Of a DNA stretch of 17,105 nt, positions 7,012 to 15,400 are shown in pieces (within the stretch, counting starts at the first letter, position 1; each line of letters begins with the position of its first letter). Source of the DNA: an uncultured Selenomonadaceae bacterium (GTDB lineage: Bacteria; Bacillota_C; Negativicutes; Selenomonadales; Selenomonadaceae); the NCBI GenBank assembly GCA_946402475.1, contig CAMIWP010000004.1, positions 1-17,105 of the forward strand, given 5' to 3'. The notes beneath the pieces are model-generated. The model had not been told where the DNA came from. It searched no databases and worked only from the letters and a program-made list of their open reading frames with translations. The position numbers and the translations under genes are program-made.

Positions 7012-7858
7012 AGGGCATGGGAATGAGGTCGGAAAGTCTCTCGTAGCCTTTTTGGGCGAGCTGAACCTTCAAGGCGTTGACGGGAGTGAGGATGGGCGCG
7101 AGTTCAAGGCGAAGTTGAAACCGCAGGAAGGTGTGGTCATTGCAGCCAAAGATGGGGATGCGATCCAGAATGAAGCGCTGATCCTCCGGGGAGGCGAGAC
7201 CGTAATTTACGGTGAAAGCCGCGCGGTAGCCGGACTCCTTGGTGAGCTGTTCCACGGTATCGTCGTAGGAGCCGCAGGGATAGGCGATGAAATGGGCGGT
7301 TTTCTTCAGATGGTAGAGCAGGGCTTCGCTGGATCCCTGCAACTGCTTGAGGGTATCCTCCCGGGATTCCGTCTTGGTGAGCTCCACATGGCTGAGCGTG
7401 TGGCTCTCTAGGTCGATGAGGCCGCTGTCCTGCATCTCCTTTGCCTTGTCCCAAGTGACGTAATTTGGGTACTGTCCCACGTAGTCGGAGATGAGGAAGA
7501 TCGTAGCCTTCATATTGTATTTTTTCAGGATGGGAAAGGCGTTGTCATAATTGTCGATGTAGCCGTCATCGAAGGTGATGATGACGGGCTTGTCAGGGAG
7601 CTGCTCCCCCCTTTCCCAGCAGTCGATCATCTCTGCCGGTGTTATCGTATGATAGCCGTTGTCCGCCAGATACTGCATCTGATGATCGAACTGATCTACC
7701 TTCACCGTCAGCGCATTTTCTGCGGTGTCATTGATCTGATGGTAGTTGAGGACGGGCACGGAATCCGCCGAACCTTGCCAGAGAAGCGCTGCCGCTCCCG
7801 CTGTCGCCAAGACGAGGACAGCGAGGCAGATCAGGAGATATTTGCACAGTGTTCGCAC
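7010..7858 (-). CDS. Membrane-anchored polysaccharide deacetylase (NodB/CE4 family, PgaB/IcaB-like)
   Basis: The 282-residue product has an N-terminal hydrophobic segment at about residues 5-28 that acts as signal anchor or signal peptide, then a CE4 deacetylase domain. PVLNYHQI near the start is typical of the PgaB/IcaB branch. Motif 1 is TFDDGY with catalytic Asp97 and metal-binding Asp98. Motif 2 is SHTLSH with His153 and His157, and motif 3 is AYPCGSYDD (residues 192-200). Such enzymes remove N-acetyl groups from poly-N-acetylglucosamine or peptidoglycan outside the cytoplasm; the substrate cannot be told here, and no pga/ica synthase is in the window. I chose the GTG at 7858 because the hydrophobic segment begins right after it and AAGGAAG lies about nine bases upstream. 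A longer in-frame ATG at 7999 lies upstream of the promoter and is rejected. Confidence 0.9.
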   Translation of the reverse strand: MRTLCKYLLICLAVLVLATAGAAALLWQGSADSVPVLNYHQINDTAENALTVKVDQFDHQMQYLADNGYHTITPAEMIDCWERGEQLPDKPVIITFDDGYIDNYDNAFPILKKYNMKATIFLISDYVGQYPNYVTWDKAKEMQDSGLIDLESHTLSHVELTKTESREDTLKQLQGSSEALLYHLKKTAHFIAYPCGSYDDTVEQLTKESGYRAAFTVNYGLASPEDQRFILDRIPIFGCNDHTFLRFQLRLELAPILTPVNALKVQLAQKGYERLSDLIPMP

Positions 7859-7918
7859 GATGTGACACTTCCTTCGTTGTATGGCATATGTGGTATGATC
7901 GAGAATACGTACTGGAAA

Positions 7919-7947
7919 AATATATAGCAAATGAAAAAAACTGTCAA
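7919..7947 (-). promoter_or_regulatory. Sigma-A type promoter of the polysaccharide deacetylase gene
   Basis: On the reverse strand TTGACA (7947-7942) is followed by 17 bases and TATATT (7924-7919), five of six consensus bases. The spacer contains a run of seven T. The predicted leader is about 54 bases to the GTG start at 7858. Confidence 0.82.
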
Positions 7948-7992
7948 GTGCGCGGCATCCGGTATTTTCTGTGCATTCCGTGGAAATGCCTT

Positions 7993-8025
7993 CGCGCAAC
8001 TGTCCGCATCGGGTACTTTTGCGCG
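7993..8025 (-). repeat. Inverted repeat between the small peptide gene and the deacetylase promoter
   Basis: Seven perfectly complementary bases at 7993-7999 and 8019-8025 (CGCGCAA/TTGCGCG) enclose a 19-base loop. There is no T run on either strand, so this is not a standard terminator. It could be a transcript hairpin after the small gene or a coincidence. Confidence 0.3.
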
Positions 8026-8044
8026 GTGAGGGCAGGAGTTGCCG

Positions 8045-8197
8045 TCATAAGGAAATGGAGGGAAATAAGTCGGCCATATCACAATGATAGCCGTTGATCT
8101 TCCCGTTTTTCATGTGCATGATCATGAGCACCTTTACGCCGCCGACCACCAGGTCCAGATCTTCCTCCGTCATGCGCTTGTCCATTGCGTTCATCAT
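8045..8197 (-). CDS. Small double-glycine leader peptide (bacteriocin-like or signalling precursor)
   Basis: This 50-codon reverse-strand gene runs from ATG at 8197-8195 to TGA at 8047-8045. A strong GGAGGG (8211-8206) lies eight bases upstream. Residues 9-20 read MTEEDLDLVVGG, which fits the double-glycine leader consensus (hydrophobic -12, S/T -11, acidic -8, Leu -7, hydrophobic -4, Gly -2 and -1). Cleavage after Gly20 would release a 30-residue core starting VKVLMIMHMKNGKING, containing one cysteine and ending FPSISL. Leaders of this type are cut and exported by ABC transporters with a C39 peptidase domain. I do not recognise the core as a known bacteriocin, and no transporter, immunity or modifying gene is present in the window. 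The next gene on this strand is a deacetylase with its own promoter. A chance reading frame is possible but unlikely given the start signal and leader together. Confidence 0.68.
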   Translation of the reverse strand: MMNAMDKRMTEEDLDLVVGGVKVLMIMHMKNGKINGYHCDMADLFPSISL

Positions 8198-8238
8198 GGC
8201 ATGTTCCCTCCCTTGGCTGTTTTTTTTGTCTTTCGTTC

Positions 8239-8268
8239 TTTATATCCCGGACAGCCGAAATGTGTTAC
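8239..8268 (-). promoter_or_regulatory. Possible promoter of the small double-glycine peptide gene
   Basis: On the reverse strand GTAACA (8268-8263, four of six -35 bases) is followed by 18 bases and TATAAA (8244-8239, five of six). Transcription would begin about 34 bases before the ATG at 8197. The -35 box is weak, so this is tentative. Confidence 0.35.
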
Positions 8269-8376
8269 GCGCTGTTCCAAGATTTTGCGCATCTTCCCGG
8301 GCAGGAATTTCATTTTTTTCGGCGAATGTGTACGGGAACAGAAAGTTCAAAGATGTTGGTGAGGAGGCGTTGAGTT

Positions 8377-9984
8377 TTGGGAAAGCAGAGATATAGGTTC
8401 CTGTTGTCTGCGCTGATGATTTCCTTTGTGTTCTGTTTCTGGGGACGCGCGGAGGGGGCGGAGAGGATCCTCTTCATCCCCCACGACAATCGACCGATTT
8501 CCATGCAGCAGACGGCGGAGGTCGTGGAGCAGGCGGGATGCGGACTGGTGATGCCCCCGGAAGAAATCCTGTCCCGGGGGCTGGAGGAGCCGGGAGATCC
8601 GGAGGCGCTGTGGAAGTGGCTGGAGGAGAATGCCGGCTCTGCGCGGGCAGCGGTGGTTGCCACGGACTCCCTGCTCTACGGGGGACTGATCCCATCCCGA
8701 AAGCACGAGATTGCACGGGCGGTCATCGAAGAGCGGGCGGAGCGGTTCCGGAAATTCCACGACCGTCATCCGAATCTCAAGCTCTATCTCTTCGGTTCCT
8801 TGATGCGAACGCCGAAGAGCGGTCTTTATGCCGGCAGTGAGGAACCGGAGTACTACAACGACTACGGAGAGGACATCTTCCGTTACACGGCCTGGAAGGA
8901 TAAGGAGGAAATGGGGCGTCTTTCGCGGCGGGAGCGGGAGGAGATGGAAGAGGTCCGGCAGCGCATCCCCGCAAACGTATTGCAGGATTGGATGAGCCGC
9001 AGGGAAAAGAATCTTTCCGCCACGAAGAAATTGGTGGATCTGACCAAGCAGGGGGTGGCCGAATGCTTTGTGGTCGGTCGCGACGACAATGCTCCCCTCT
9101 GCCAGACCCACATGGAAAACCGCGAACTGAAGGCTTATGCGAGAAAGGCGGGACTGCCCGAGAATCGATTCAAATCCATGACGGGCATCGACGAGTTCAA
9201 CCTGTTGCTGCTGGCAAGGGCAGTCAATCAGATGCGGCATGAGATCCCCTTTGTCCATGTGATGTACAACGAGGGAAAGGGAGCGGCGACCATCCCCTCT
9301 TATTCCGACGAGCACATAGGAACCTCCATCCGCGATTCTGTCGCGGTGGCCGGAGGCATGATGGTTTCCGATCCCCGCAGGGCGGATTTTGTCCTGCTGG
9401 TGAATACGGACCCGAAGGGCCGCACCAGCGAGTCCAGCTCAGTTACCCCCGGGATCTCGCCGATGGTGAACAACGGCGCGGAAAGGGAAGGAACGGCGTA
9501 CTTTTTCCGCTTGGTGAAGGATTGCCTGGACAAGGGGTACCCGGTGGGCATTGCGGACATCGCTTTTGCCAACGGCTCCGACAACGCCCTGATGGGAAAT
9601 TTGGAGCGGGGAGGAATGCTGGAAAAACTCCAATCCTACTCGGGATGGAACACGGCCACCAACAGCTCCGGCTTTGCCCTTGGGACGGGGATCCTGGCCC
9701 CCAGGATGACCAATGAGGGAAGGAAGCGGCTCCTGACGCGCCGATACCTGGATGACTGGGCCTATCAGGCCAACGTCCGCGCAATCGCGGAGAAGGAGCT
9801 GCAGGCCGAAGGGCATGGAGAAGCCTACAGCCGCTTGGACGGTTTTCGCGCCCGGGAGGAGGCGCGGGTCAGCGAGCTCCTGCGGGAATTTGCCGGGAAG
9901 CATCTGCCTCCCTTCCGGGGATTGCAGACCTTGAAGGTGACCTTCCCGTGGAACCGCATGTTTGAATGCGGGCTTTCCTTTTAG
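8377..9984 (+). CDS. Secreted DUF4127 family protein
   Basis: The 535-residue product starts with a signal peptide (about residues 1-28, hydrophobic core FLLSALMISFVFCFW, ending near GRAEGA). It then shows the DUF4127 pattern: ERILFIPHDNRPIS at the start, VATDSLLYGGLIPSR around residues 93-107, and conserved acidic, Asn and Gly positions through VGRDDNAPL, MYNEGKGAA, NTDP and ADIAFANGSDNALM. The family is found in Firmicutes and has no established function. The many invariant Asp/Asn/Arg residues suggest an enzyme, perhaps acting on cell-wall sugars, but that is speculation. A TTG start at 8377 is chosen because GAGGAGG at 8361-8367 is nine bases upstream and the signal peptide follows; the next ATG is inside it. 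No clear promoter is seen upstream. The 3' end overlaps the convergent carbonic anhydrase gene by three bases. Confidence 0.88.
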   Translation: MGKQRYRFLLSALMISFVFCFWGRAEGAERILFIPHDNRPISMQQTAEVVEQAGCGLVMPPEEILSRGLEEPGDPEALWKWLEENAGSARAAVVATDSLLYGGLIPSRKHEIARAVIEERAERFRKFHDRHPNLKLYLFGSLMRTPKSGLYAGSEEPEYYNDYGEDIFRYTAWKDKEEMGRLSRREREEMEEVRQRIPANVLQDWMSRREKNLSATKKLVDLTKQGVAECFVVGRDDNAPLCQTHMENRELKAYARKAGLPENRFKSMTGIDEFNLLLLARAVNQMRHEIPFVHVMYNEGKGAATIPSYSDEHIGTSIRDSVAVAGGMMVSDPRRADFVLLVNTDPKGRTSESSSVTPGISPMVNNGAEREGTAYFFRLVKDCLDKGYPVGIADIAFANGSDNALMGNLERGGMLEKLQSYSGWNTATNSSGFALGTGILAPRMTNEGRKRLLTRRYLDDWAYQANVRAIAEKELQAEGHGEAYSRLDGFRAREEARVSELLREFAGKHLPPFRGLQTLKVTFPWNRMFECGLSF

Positions 9985-9991
9985 TTTTTTT
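9954..9991 (+). terminator. Possible terminator at the 3' end of the DUF4127 gene
   Basis: A six-base perfect stem (9954-9959 with 9966-9971) lies inside the last codons and is followed by a T-rich stretch ending in seven T residues at 9985-9991. The distance from stem to T run is longer than usual, so the call is tentative. Confidence 0.35.
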
Positions 9992-10550
9992 CGTAGCCGT
10001 CTTCCAGCAAGTCCAGTTTCCCCGTCCGGGGGTGGAAGATCAGCCCGTGGACGGGGACGTCCTTGGGGATCAGGGGATTCATGCGGATCTGCTCCACGGT
10101 GTCCGTGACGTTTTGTTCCGGGTGGTGAAATTCGTCCGCCCATTCCCGCAATTCCTTGCTGACCATGTGAATGGCTTCCTTGGCGACGCCGCGTTCCAGC
10201 ATGGCCTTTGTCAGGCTTTCCGAGGTGGTCTTCGCCATGCCGCATTCGTGGTGGCCGATGACCAGGATCTCCTTCACGCCCAGTTCGTAGACGCAGACCA
10301 TCAGGCTGCGGATGGTGCCGTCAAAGACGCCCGTCACGCAGTTTCCTGCGGTTTTGATGACCTTGGCTTCCCCGCGGCCGATGCCCAGGGCCTGTTCGAG
10401 AAAATTCACCAGCCGCGTGTCCATGCAGGTGATGATGGCTACCTGCTTTTGGGGCAGCTTGCTGGTCTTGAGATCCTCCCGTGTGTAATCCACGGGGGGA
10501 TTTTTGCAGAAGGCGGCATTGGTTTTGAGGATGTCTTCGAGGATGGACAT
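9981..10550 (-). CDS. Beta-class carbonic anhydrase
   Basis: The 189-residue product has the beta-carbonic anhydrase zinc site: Cys42 and Asp44 with Arg46 in ITCMDTRL, and His100 and Cys103 in GHHECGM. KTAGNCVTG is the conserved active-site strand. The enzyme interconverts CO2 and bicarbonate in the cytoplasm and supplies bicarbonate for carboxylation reactions. The short length without long extensions fits the compact clade seen in Firmicutes and Mycobacterium. The ATG at 10550 has AGGAGA about ten bases upstream. The gene is divergent from the M48 protease gene, and its stop (TAA, 9983-9981) overlaps the DUF4127 stop on the other strand. No strong promoter is visible upstream on the reverse strand. 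Confidence 0.94.
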   Translation of the reverse strand: MSILEDILKTNAAFCKNPPVDYTREDLKTSKLPQKQVAIITCMDTRLVNFLEQALGIGRGEAKVIKTAGNCVTGVFDGTIRSLMVCVYELGVKEILVIGHHECGMAKTTSESLTKAMLERGVAKEAIHMVSKELREWADEFHHPEQNVTDTVEQIRMNPLIPKDVPVHGLIFHPRTGKLDLLEDGYEKN

Positions 10551-10574
10551 GGTATCACTCTCCTGTGGATGAAT

Positions 10575-10607
10575 CTGAAATTTTCAGGGGATACTTCGAC
10601 AGGGGAT
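10575..10607. repeat. Short palindrome and direct repeat in the carbonic anhydrase/M48 divergent region
   Basis: CTGAAA-T-TTTCAG at 10575-10587 is a perfect 13-base palindrome with a single central base. It runs into CAGGGGAT at 10585-10592, which is repeated at 10600-10607 (15-base period, one helical turn and a half). They sit just upstream of the carbonic anhydrase start and could be operator sites, but no regulator is known. Confidence 0.35.
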
Positions 10608-10660
10608 CCTTCCATTCCTGCGCGGCTCCGCGAAAAATCCGGCCCTGCCGGAGGACGGAA

Positions 10661-10689
10661 TTGACTCTTTGGGGCAGCCGTGATATGTT
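10661..10689 (+). promoter_or_regulatory. Sigma-A type promoter of the M48 protease-helicase pair
   Basis: TTGACT at 10661-10666 (five of six) is followed by exactly 17 bases and TATGTT at 10684-10689 (four of six). Transcription would begin near 10696, leaving a leader of about 29 bases with GGAGGAG at 10712-10718 before the ATG at 10725. Confidence 0.72.
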
Positions 10690-10724
10690 ATTCTTGCATG
10701 TTTTATGGAACGGAGGAGACCTCG

Positions 10725-12491
10725 ATGAGAAAGTGGATTGCCCTCTTGCTCGCGGCAGCTCTGTCGGCGGCATCGCCGGCTCCCGTTGCCGCCTCGGCGG
10801 ATTCCTGGGGCATTGCGGCTCAGGCCCTGGGCATTTACGGCATGTACAAGTCGGCCTTGACGGATATCCTGCGCATGGGGAACGATGCCCACGCCCAGGT
10901 GAGCAGCCGAAGACAGGATGTGAGGGAGAACGGACTGGACGAGAATCCCGAGGACATCCGGGTGGTGAATGACGTCATGGGGCGGCTCATCGAGCACGGG
11001 GAATATGCCATGCAGGTAAATTCCCTGCCCTTTGTCTGGACGGTGAACAACAGCCGCTTGTTCAATGCCGCCTGCTATCCCACCAATTACATCAGCGTGA
11101 ACCGGGGATTGGTGCGGGGACTCAACTGCCATGAGGACGAGCTGGCGGCGGTGCTGGCTCATGAGATGGTCCACGGCCTCCGGCAGCACAGCGCCCACAA
11201 CTACGCCCAGGCCATTGCCCAGGCCATGGGCGTGACCGTCATTGGCATAGAGACGAAGAATGTGGATTGGCAAAAGCTCAACGGGATGGTGGGATATTCC
11301 ATCGCCACGAACATCGTGGCGCCCACGGAGAACGAGGCGGATGAGGAGGGCTTTCACATCATGGCCAGCGCCGGGTTCAATCCCGGGGGGCCCGCGGCTG
11401 CCATGGCTCGCATGGGGTATTATGTCCGCTATGTGACGGAGGACATGTACGAGTTTGACAGCCCCGACAGGAAGGGACAGACAGAGTACAGCGACCATCC
11501 CGAGACGGAGGTCCGGGAGAGGCGGCTGGCGGAGATGATGACGGACTACAGTTGCGGCCACGTGACGGTGAAAGACCGGAGGGATGTGCTCATTGACGGG
11601 GAGCTCCTCCTCTCCGCGAAGGATACGGGACTGGATTACGACAACACCCCGGAGAACGCCTATATCATCGCAGGGGGACTGGCAAAGGCCTTTCACGATC
11701 ACGACGGGCTCCAGGGCTGGAATTTCCGCGAGGGAACGAAGGGCAGGACGGAATTTCTCTCGGGGGAGAGGGTTTACGATCTCCTCCGGGCGTCCCTGGG
11801 AGATGAGGCGACGGTGCAGCGGCTGAAGGAACTGGTGACAGCCGCCTATGGGAAAGAGACCGCCGGAAAAAAGCGGGAGAAGCTGCGGGAGGCGGAGAAG
11901 AAGCGCCGGGGGGAGCTTGAAAAGATCCACCGACAGGCGCTGGAAGCGGATCGAAAGTTCGCCGAACGGCTCCGCTACAACAGCGATGCCTACAGCGACT
12001 ACGGGATGGGAGATCTCGCCCTGGAGGAAATGGCGCGGGCCATGGAGAGCAAGCATCAGGACAATATGGCGGAATGCTATGTGATGCGCGGACGGGCAAA
12101 GGCCGTGAAGGGCGACTTCGCCGGCGCATTGACGGATGCGAACCGCGGCATCGCCATGGATGGGGGGAATGCGCTGAATTACCTGAACCGGGCGGATATT
12201 TACCGCATGATGGGAAATCGGGATATGGCTATGGCGGATTGCGCCAGGGCGCGGGAGCTGGACGAAAAGAGCCCGGTGGCGTGGATGCTCACGGCAGAGC
12301 TTTACGACGAAGGGGAGCAAAGGGAGCAGGCGCTGGAGGCGTACCGAAGGCTCTACGGCATCGAAGGGAAGAGGGCCATCCCCCGGGATTATCTGAAGGA
12401 CATTGACCCCGAGGCGTATCAGAGAATGAAAGAGGAAGAAGCAAAAAAGCAAGAAGAACAGAAAAAAGCGGCGGAGGAGAAGAGCGCATGA
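10725..12491 (+). CDS. Exported M48 family metalloprotease with C-terminal TPR repeats
   Basis: The 588-residue product starts with a clear signal peptide (MRKWIALLLAAALSAASPAPVAASA). The peptidase domain has HEMVH at 146-150 with zinc ligands His146 and His150 and catalytic Glu147; the third ligand is in ENEAD (202-206, most likely Glu204). A charged coiled-coil region follows at about 378-420 and TPR-like repeats at about 447-545 (RGRAKAVKGDFAGALTDANRG; NRADIYRMMGNRDMAMADCA). The tail is very rich in Lys and Glu. The layout recalls BepA-type periplasmic proteases that handle outer-membrane proteins, which would fit a diderm Firmicute. The ATG at 10725 has GGAGGAG six bases upstream; an upstream GTG at 10680 precedes the predicted transcript start and is rejected. 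The stop overlaps the helicase start (ATGA, 12488-12491), so the two are translationally coupled. The substrate is unknown. Confidence 0.9.
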   Translation: MRKWIALLLAAALSAASPAPVAASADSWGIAAQALGIYGMYKSALTDILRMGNDAHAQVSSRRQDVRENGLDENPEDIRVVNDVMGRLIEHGEYAMQVNSLPFVWTVNNSRLFNAACYPTNYISVNRGLVRGLNCHEDELAAVLAHEMVHGLRQHSAHNYAQAIAQAMGVTVIGIETKNVDWQKLNGMVGYSIATNIVAPTENEADEEGFHIMASAGFNPGGPAAAMARMGYYVRYVTEDMYEFDSPDRKGQTEYSDHPETEVRERRLAEMMTDYSCGHVTVKDRRDVLIDGELLLSAKDTGLDYDNTPENAYIIAGGLAKAFHDHDGLQGWNFREGTKGRTEFLSGERVYDLLRASLGDEATVQRLKELVTAAYGKETAGKKREKLREAEKKRRGELEKIHRQALEADRKFAERLRYNSDAYSDYGMGDLALEEMARAMESKHQDNMAECYVMRGRAKAVKGDFAGALTDANRGIAMDGGNALNYLNRADIYRMMGNRDMAMADCARARELDEKSPVAWMLTAELYDEGEQREQALEAYRRLYGIEGKRAIPRDYLKDIDPEAYQRMKEEEAKKQEEQKKAAEEKSA

Positions 12492-15400
12492 GCCGTGAGA
12501 AGCAAGGAAAAGTTCTGGCCCTCCTGGACTATATTCGCCGGATCTGCGCAGGGCAGCACAGGGTCGTCCGGGATCTCCAGCAGCAGGAATGGGCGCTGGA
12601 TCTGGGAGAAGCGGAGCCCGACGGGGAATTTGTGCGCTTTTTTCCCGGCAAGGATGAGGAGGGACGAGAGATTCTTCTGGAGGTTCGGCGACCGGAATTT
12701 TCCTCCTGTCCGCCTCTGCCGGAAGTCCTTTCCGACTGGGTTGAAACCCCTCGGTGGGAGGACTGTCGGGTGGATGAGGTGAAGGTTCGGCCGGAATTCA
12801 GCAGGCCCTCGGAGCAGATGGGGATCATCGTCATGCGCTTTCCCGACAGCGAGCGCCGCGTCCGGGAATTCTCTCGCTGGAAGAAGGCGCGGGCCAAGTG
12901 GTGCAAGGAGGAGCGGCGGAAGCAGCGGGTCCTGCAGCTCTTCGACGACCTTTGCCGCATGTACGAGCTCTTCTGCCGGAAAAGGGAAACTCTGGAGCTG
13001 ATGGCGGGGAACGGAGTCTTTTTCAGCGGGCTGGAAGACGGCCTCCATCACCCGCTGCTCCTCAAAAGGGCGCAGGTGCGTTGCAGCAGGGACTGCGTGC
13101 AGATACTGGACGCTCAGGAGGAGCCGGAGTTCTACGGGGAGCTTTTCGACGGACGGGAGGATATGGATCGGTTCGCGTTGGAAGCCGTGAAGAGAAAGGT
13201 CACCCGGGCGGGCATCCATCCCTTGGAGAAAAATCTCGGGGCGAAGCTGCTGAGGGAGGCGGCCCCCATGCTCAACGCCAAGTGCCGCTATGAGGAAGAC
13301 GGTCTTCGGCTCCTTCCCACGGATTGGTATATTCTCTATGAGCGTCCCGTGCTCTTCCTGCGCAGAAAGCACCCCGGAGAGGATCGACTGCTGGCGGGCA
13401 TCATGGAGCGGGTGGAGGAGAAGGGGGATGTGCCCCTGCCTCTTTGGGATATCGTGGATAAGGCACCCCGTGAAAAGGAAGGGGCACTGCCGGAAACCTT
13501 GGCGGACATTCGAGGGGAGTCGGAGGACATCCTTTTGGTGAAGCCGGCCAATGCCCAGCAGATGGGGATCGTCAAGAAACTGGCAAAGACCTCCGCCGTG
13601 GTGGTGCAGGGGCCTCCCGGCACGGGAAAGACCCATACCATTGCCAATCTCCTGGGGCATTTTCTGTCCAAGGGGAACCGGGTGTTGGTGACCAGTGCGT
13701 CTCCGAAGGCATTGGGTGTGCTGAAGGACAAGCTGCCAGAGGGGATCCGCAGCCTCTGCGTTTCCCTTCAGGGGGATTCCTATCGGGATATGGAACAGTC
13801 CTTGGAGGGGATCTGTGGCCTTCTGGAGCGCACCACCGAGGAAGAACTGGAACAGGGGGCTGATCAGTTGCGCCAACGGCGGGAGGAGGCCCTCAAGGCG
13901 TTGCGGGAGTCCCGTCAAAGAGTAACGGCCATTCGGCGGATGGAGGGTCGGAAGGAGTTCTTCTCCTATGAGGGCGAGAGCTATTCCCTGTCCCAAATGG
14001 CCCGGTTTGTCCACGACCACGAGCGGCTTTTGGAGGTCGTTCCCGGAAAGGTGGGCGAGGGGAGAGCCATCCCCTTGACGGATGAGGAGCTTGCCCTGCT
14101 CTATGCCAGCAACGGGCTCTTCAGCCGCCAGGACTTGAAGGAGATGGCGGAGAATCTGCCGAAGAGCGACAGGATCCTGTCGCCCTCCGAAGCGGAGCAT
14201 CTTCTGGAGGAGCAGGAGATCCTGATGGAAAGGGAACGGGGACTCCTGCAGGAACTGCCGGAATGGTTCGTGGAAGAGGAGCAGGTCTTCTACCGTCACG
14301 AGCAGGTCGTGAGGGAGTTCTCCAAGGAGGAGTTTTTGGCAGCGGAGGAAGACTATCGCCAGCTGGACTTTTCCTGGATGGATTCCGCCTGGGCGAGGGA
14401 AGCCGTTCTGGCCGGCAGGCAGGGCGGCAACGTGCGGCGGGCGTGGGAGAAAATGGGAGAGGACATCCGACTGGTGCAGGAACGCAAGGATGCGGCGGCT
14501 GTTCCACTCATGGGACGATCCGTGGAGTGCCCCGAGGAATTCCTGGCGGATGAACAGGTGCTCTGGGAACTGGATGCCATGGGGGAGGTCTTTCGTGTCA
14601 AGGGAGGGATGCCCTTCTTACAGAAACTTTTTCGCCGGAGATGGCGCAGGATCTTCAAGGGTATTCTCGTGGACGGGCACGAGATGCGGAGTGAGACGGA
14701 CTGTGACCTGGCGGCGCGGTATCTCGCTCTTCGGCAAGCCCGGCGGAGGGTGCGGTTGGAATGGGATCAATTGTTGACCCGTTGTGGGGAGCCTTCCTAC
14801 GAAGAAATGGGGCTCTCCGCCGATGATGTGGATGATATATGCAGTGCCCGTTGGGAGCAGATCAACTATTGCCTGGATTGGTATGACAGGAAGAGGGAAT
14901 CCTTTCGGAAGCATTTGGAGGCTGCCGGCGTGCTCATGGATAAGATCCTGCCGGAGGATGGGAAGTTCATGACGCCGCGTCAACAGATGACCATGGAGAT
15001 CCGCTGGCTGCAGGAGTCCTGGCCGCAGTGCGCCGCGCTGATCCGCTTGGAATGTATGGAAAAAAGGAAATGGGCGGAGGTATTCCGCAAGCGTGTAGAG
15101 GAATTGGGGGGATGGCGTTCCCAACTGTCGAAGCGTTTGGCGGCGGCCTTGCAGGGGGGGCAGAGGGATGCCTATCGCAGGGATTATGAAAAATTGCTCC
15201 ACTATGAGAGCCTGAGGGATAAGTTCAGGGAACGCACGGATCTCCTGGCGAGGCTTGCGGCGGCGGCTCCCGATTGGGCGGCTTCCATCGCGTGCCAGAG
15301 GGGCAGCGGCGGAATGGCAGAAGTTCCCTCCGGTCTGGAGGATGCATGGAAGTGCCGTCAGTTCCTCCAGCAACTCGCAAAGGTCCCCAAGGAAGGCGCG

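Noticed and set aside
7991..8025. Terminator behind the small double-glycine peptide gene
   Set aside because: The inverted repeat has a long loop and no T run, so it was listed only as a repeat.
8084..8396. Overlapping forward-strand open frames between the deacetylase and DUF4127 genes
   Set aside because: They lack ribosome binding sites, disagree with the better-supported small reverse-strand gene and run into the DUF4127 start region in another frame.
10584..12452. A 622-codon open frame on the reverse strand
   Set aside because: It lies opposite the M48 protease gene and runs across its promoter; composition is His/Leu/Pro-rich antisense without motifs.
12419..14299. A 626-codon open frame on the reverse strand
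   Set aside because: It lies opposite the helicase, which has full helicase motifs and a ribosome binding site. The reverse frame is a by-product of G/C-rich codon use and shows no recognisable domain.
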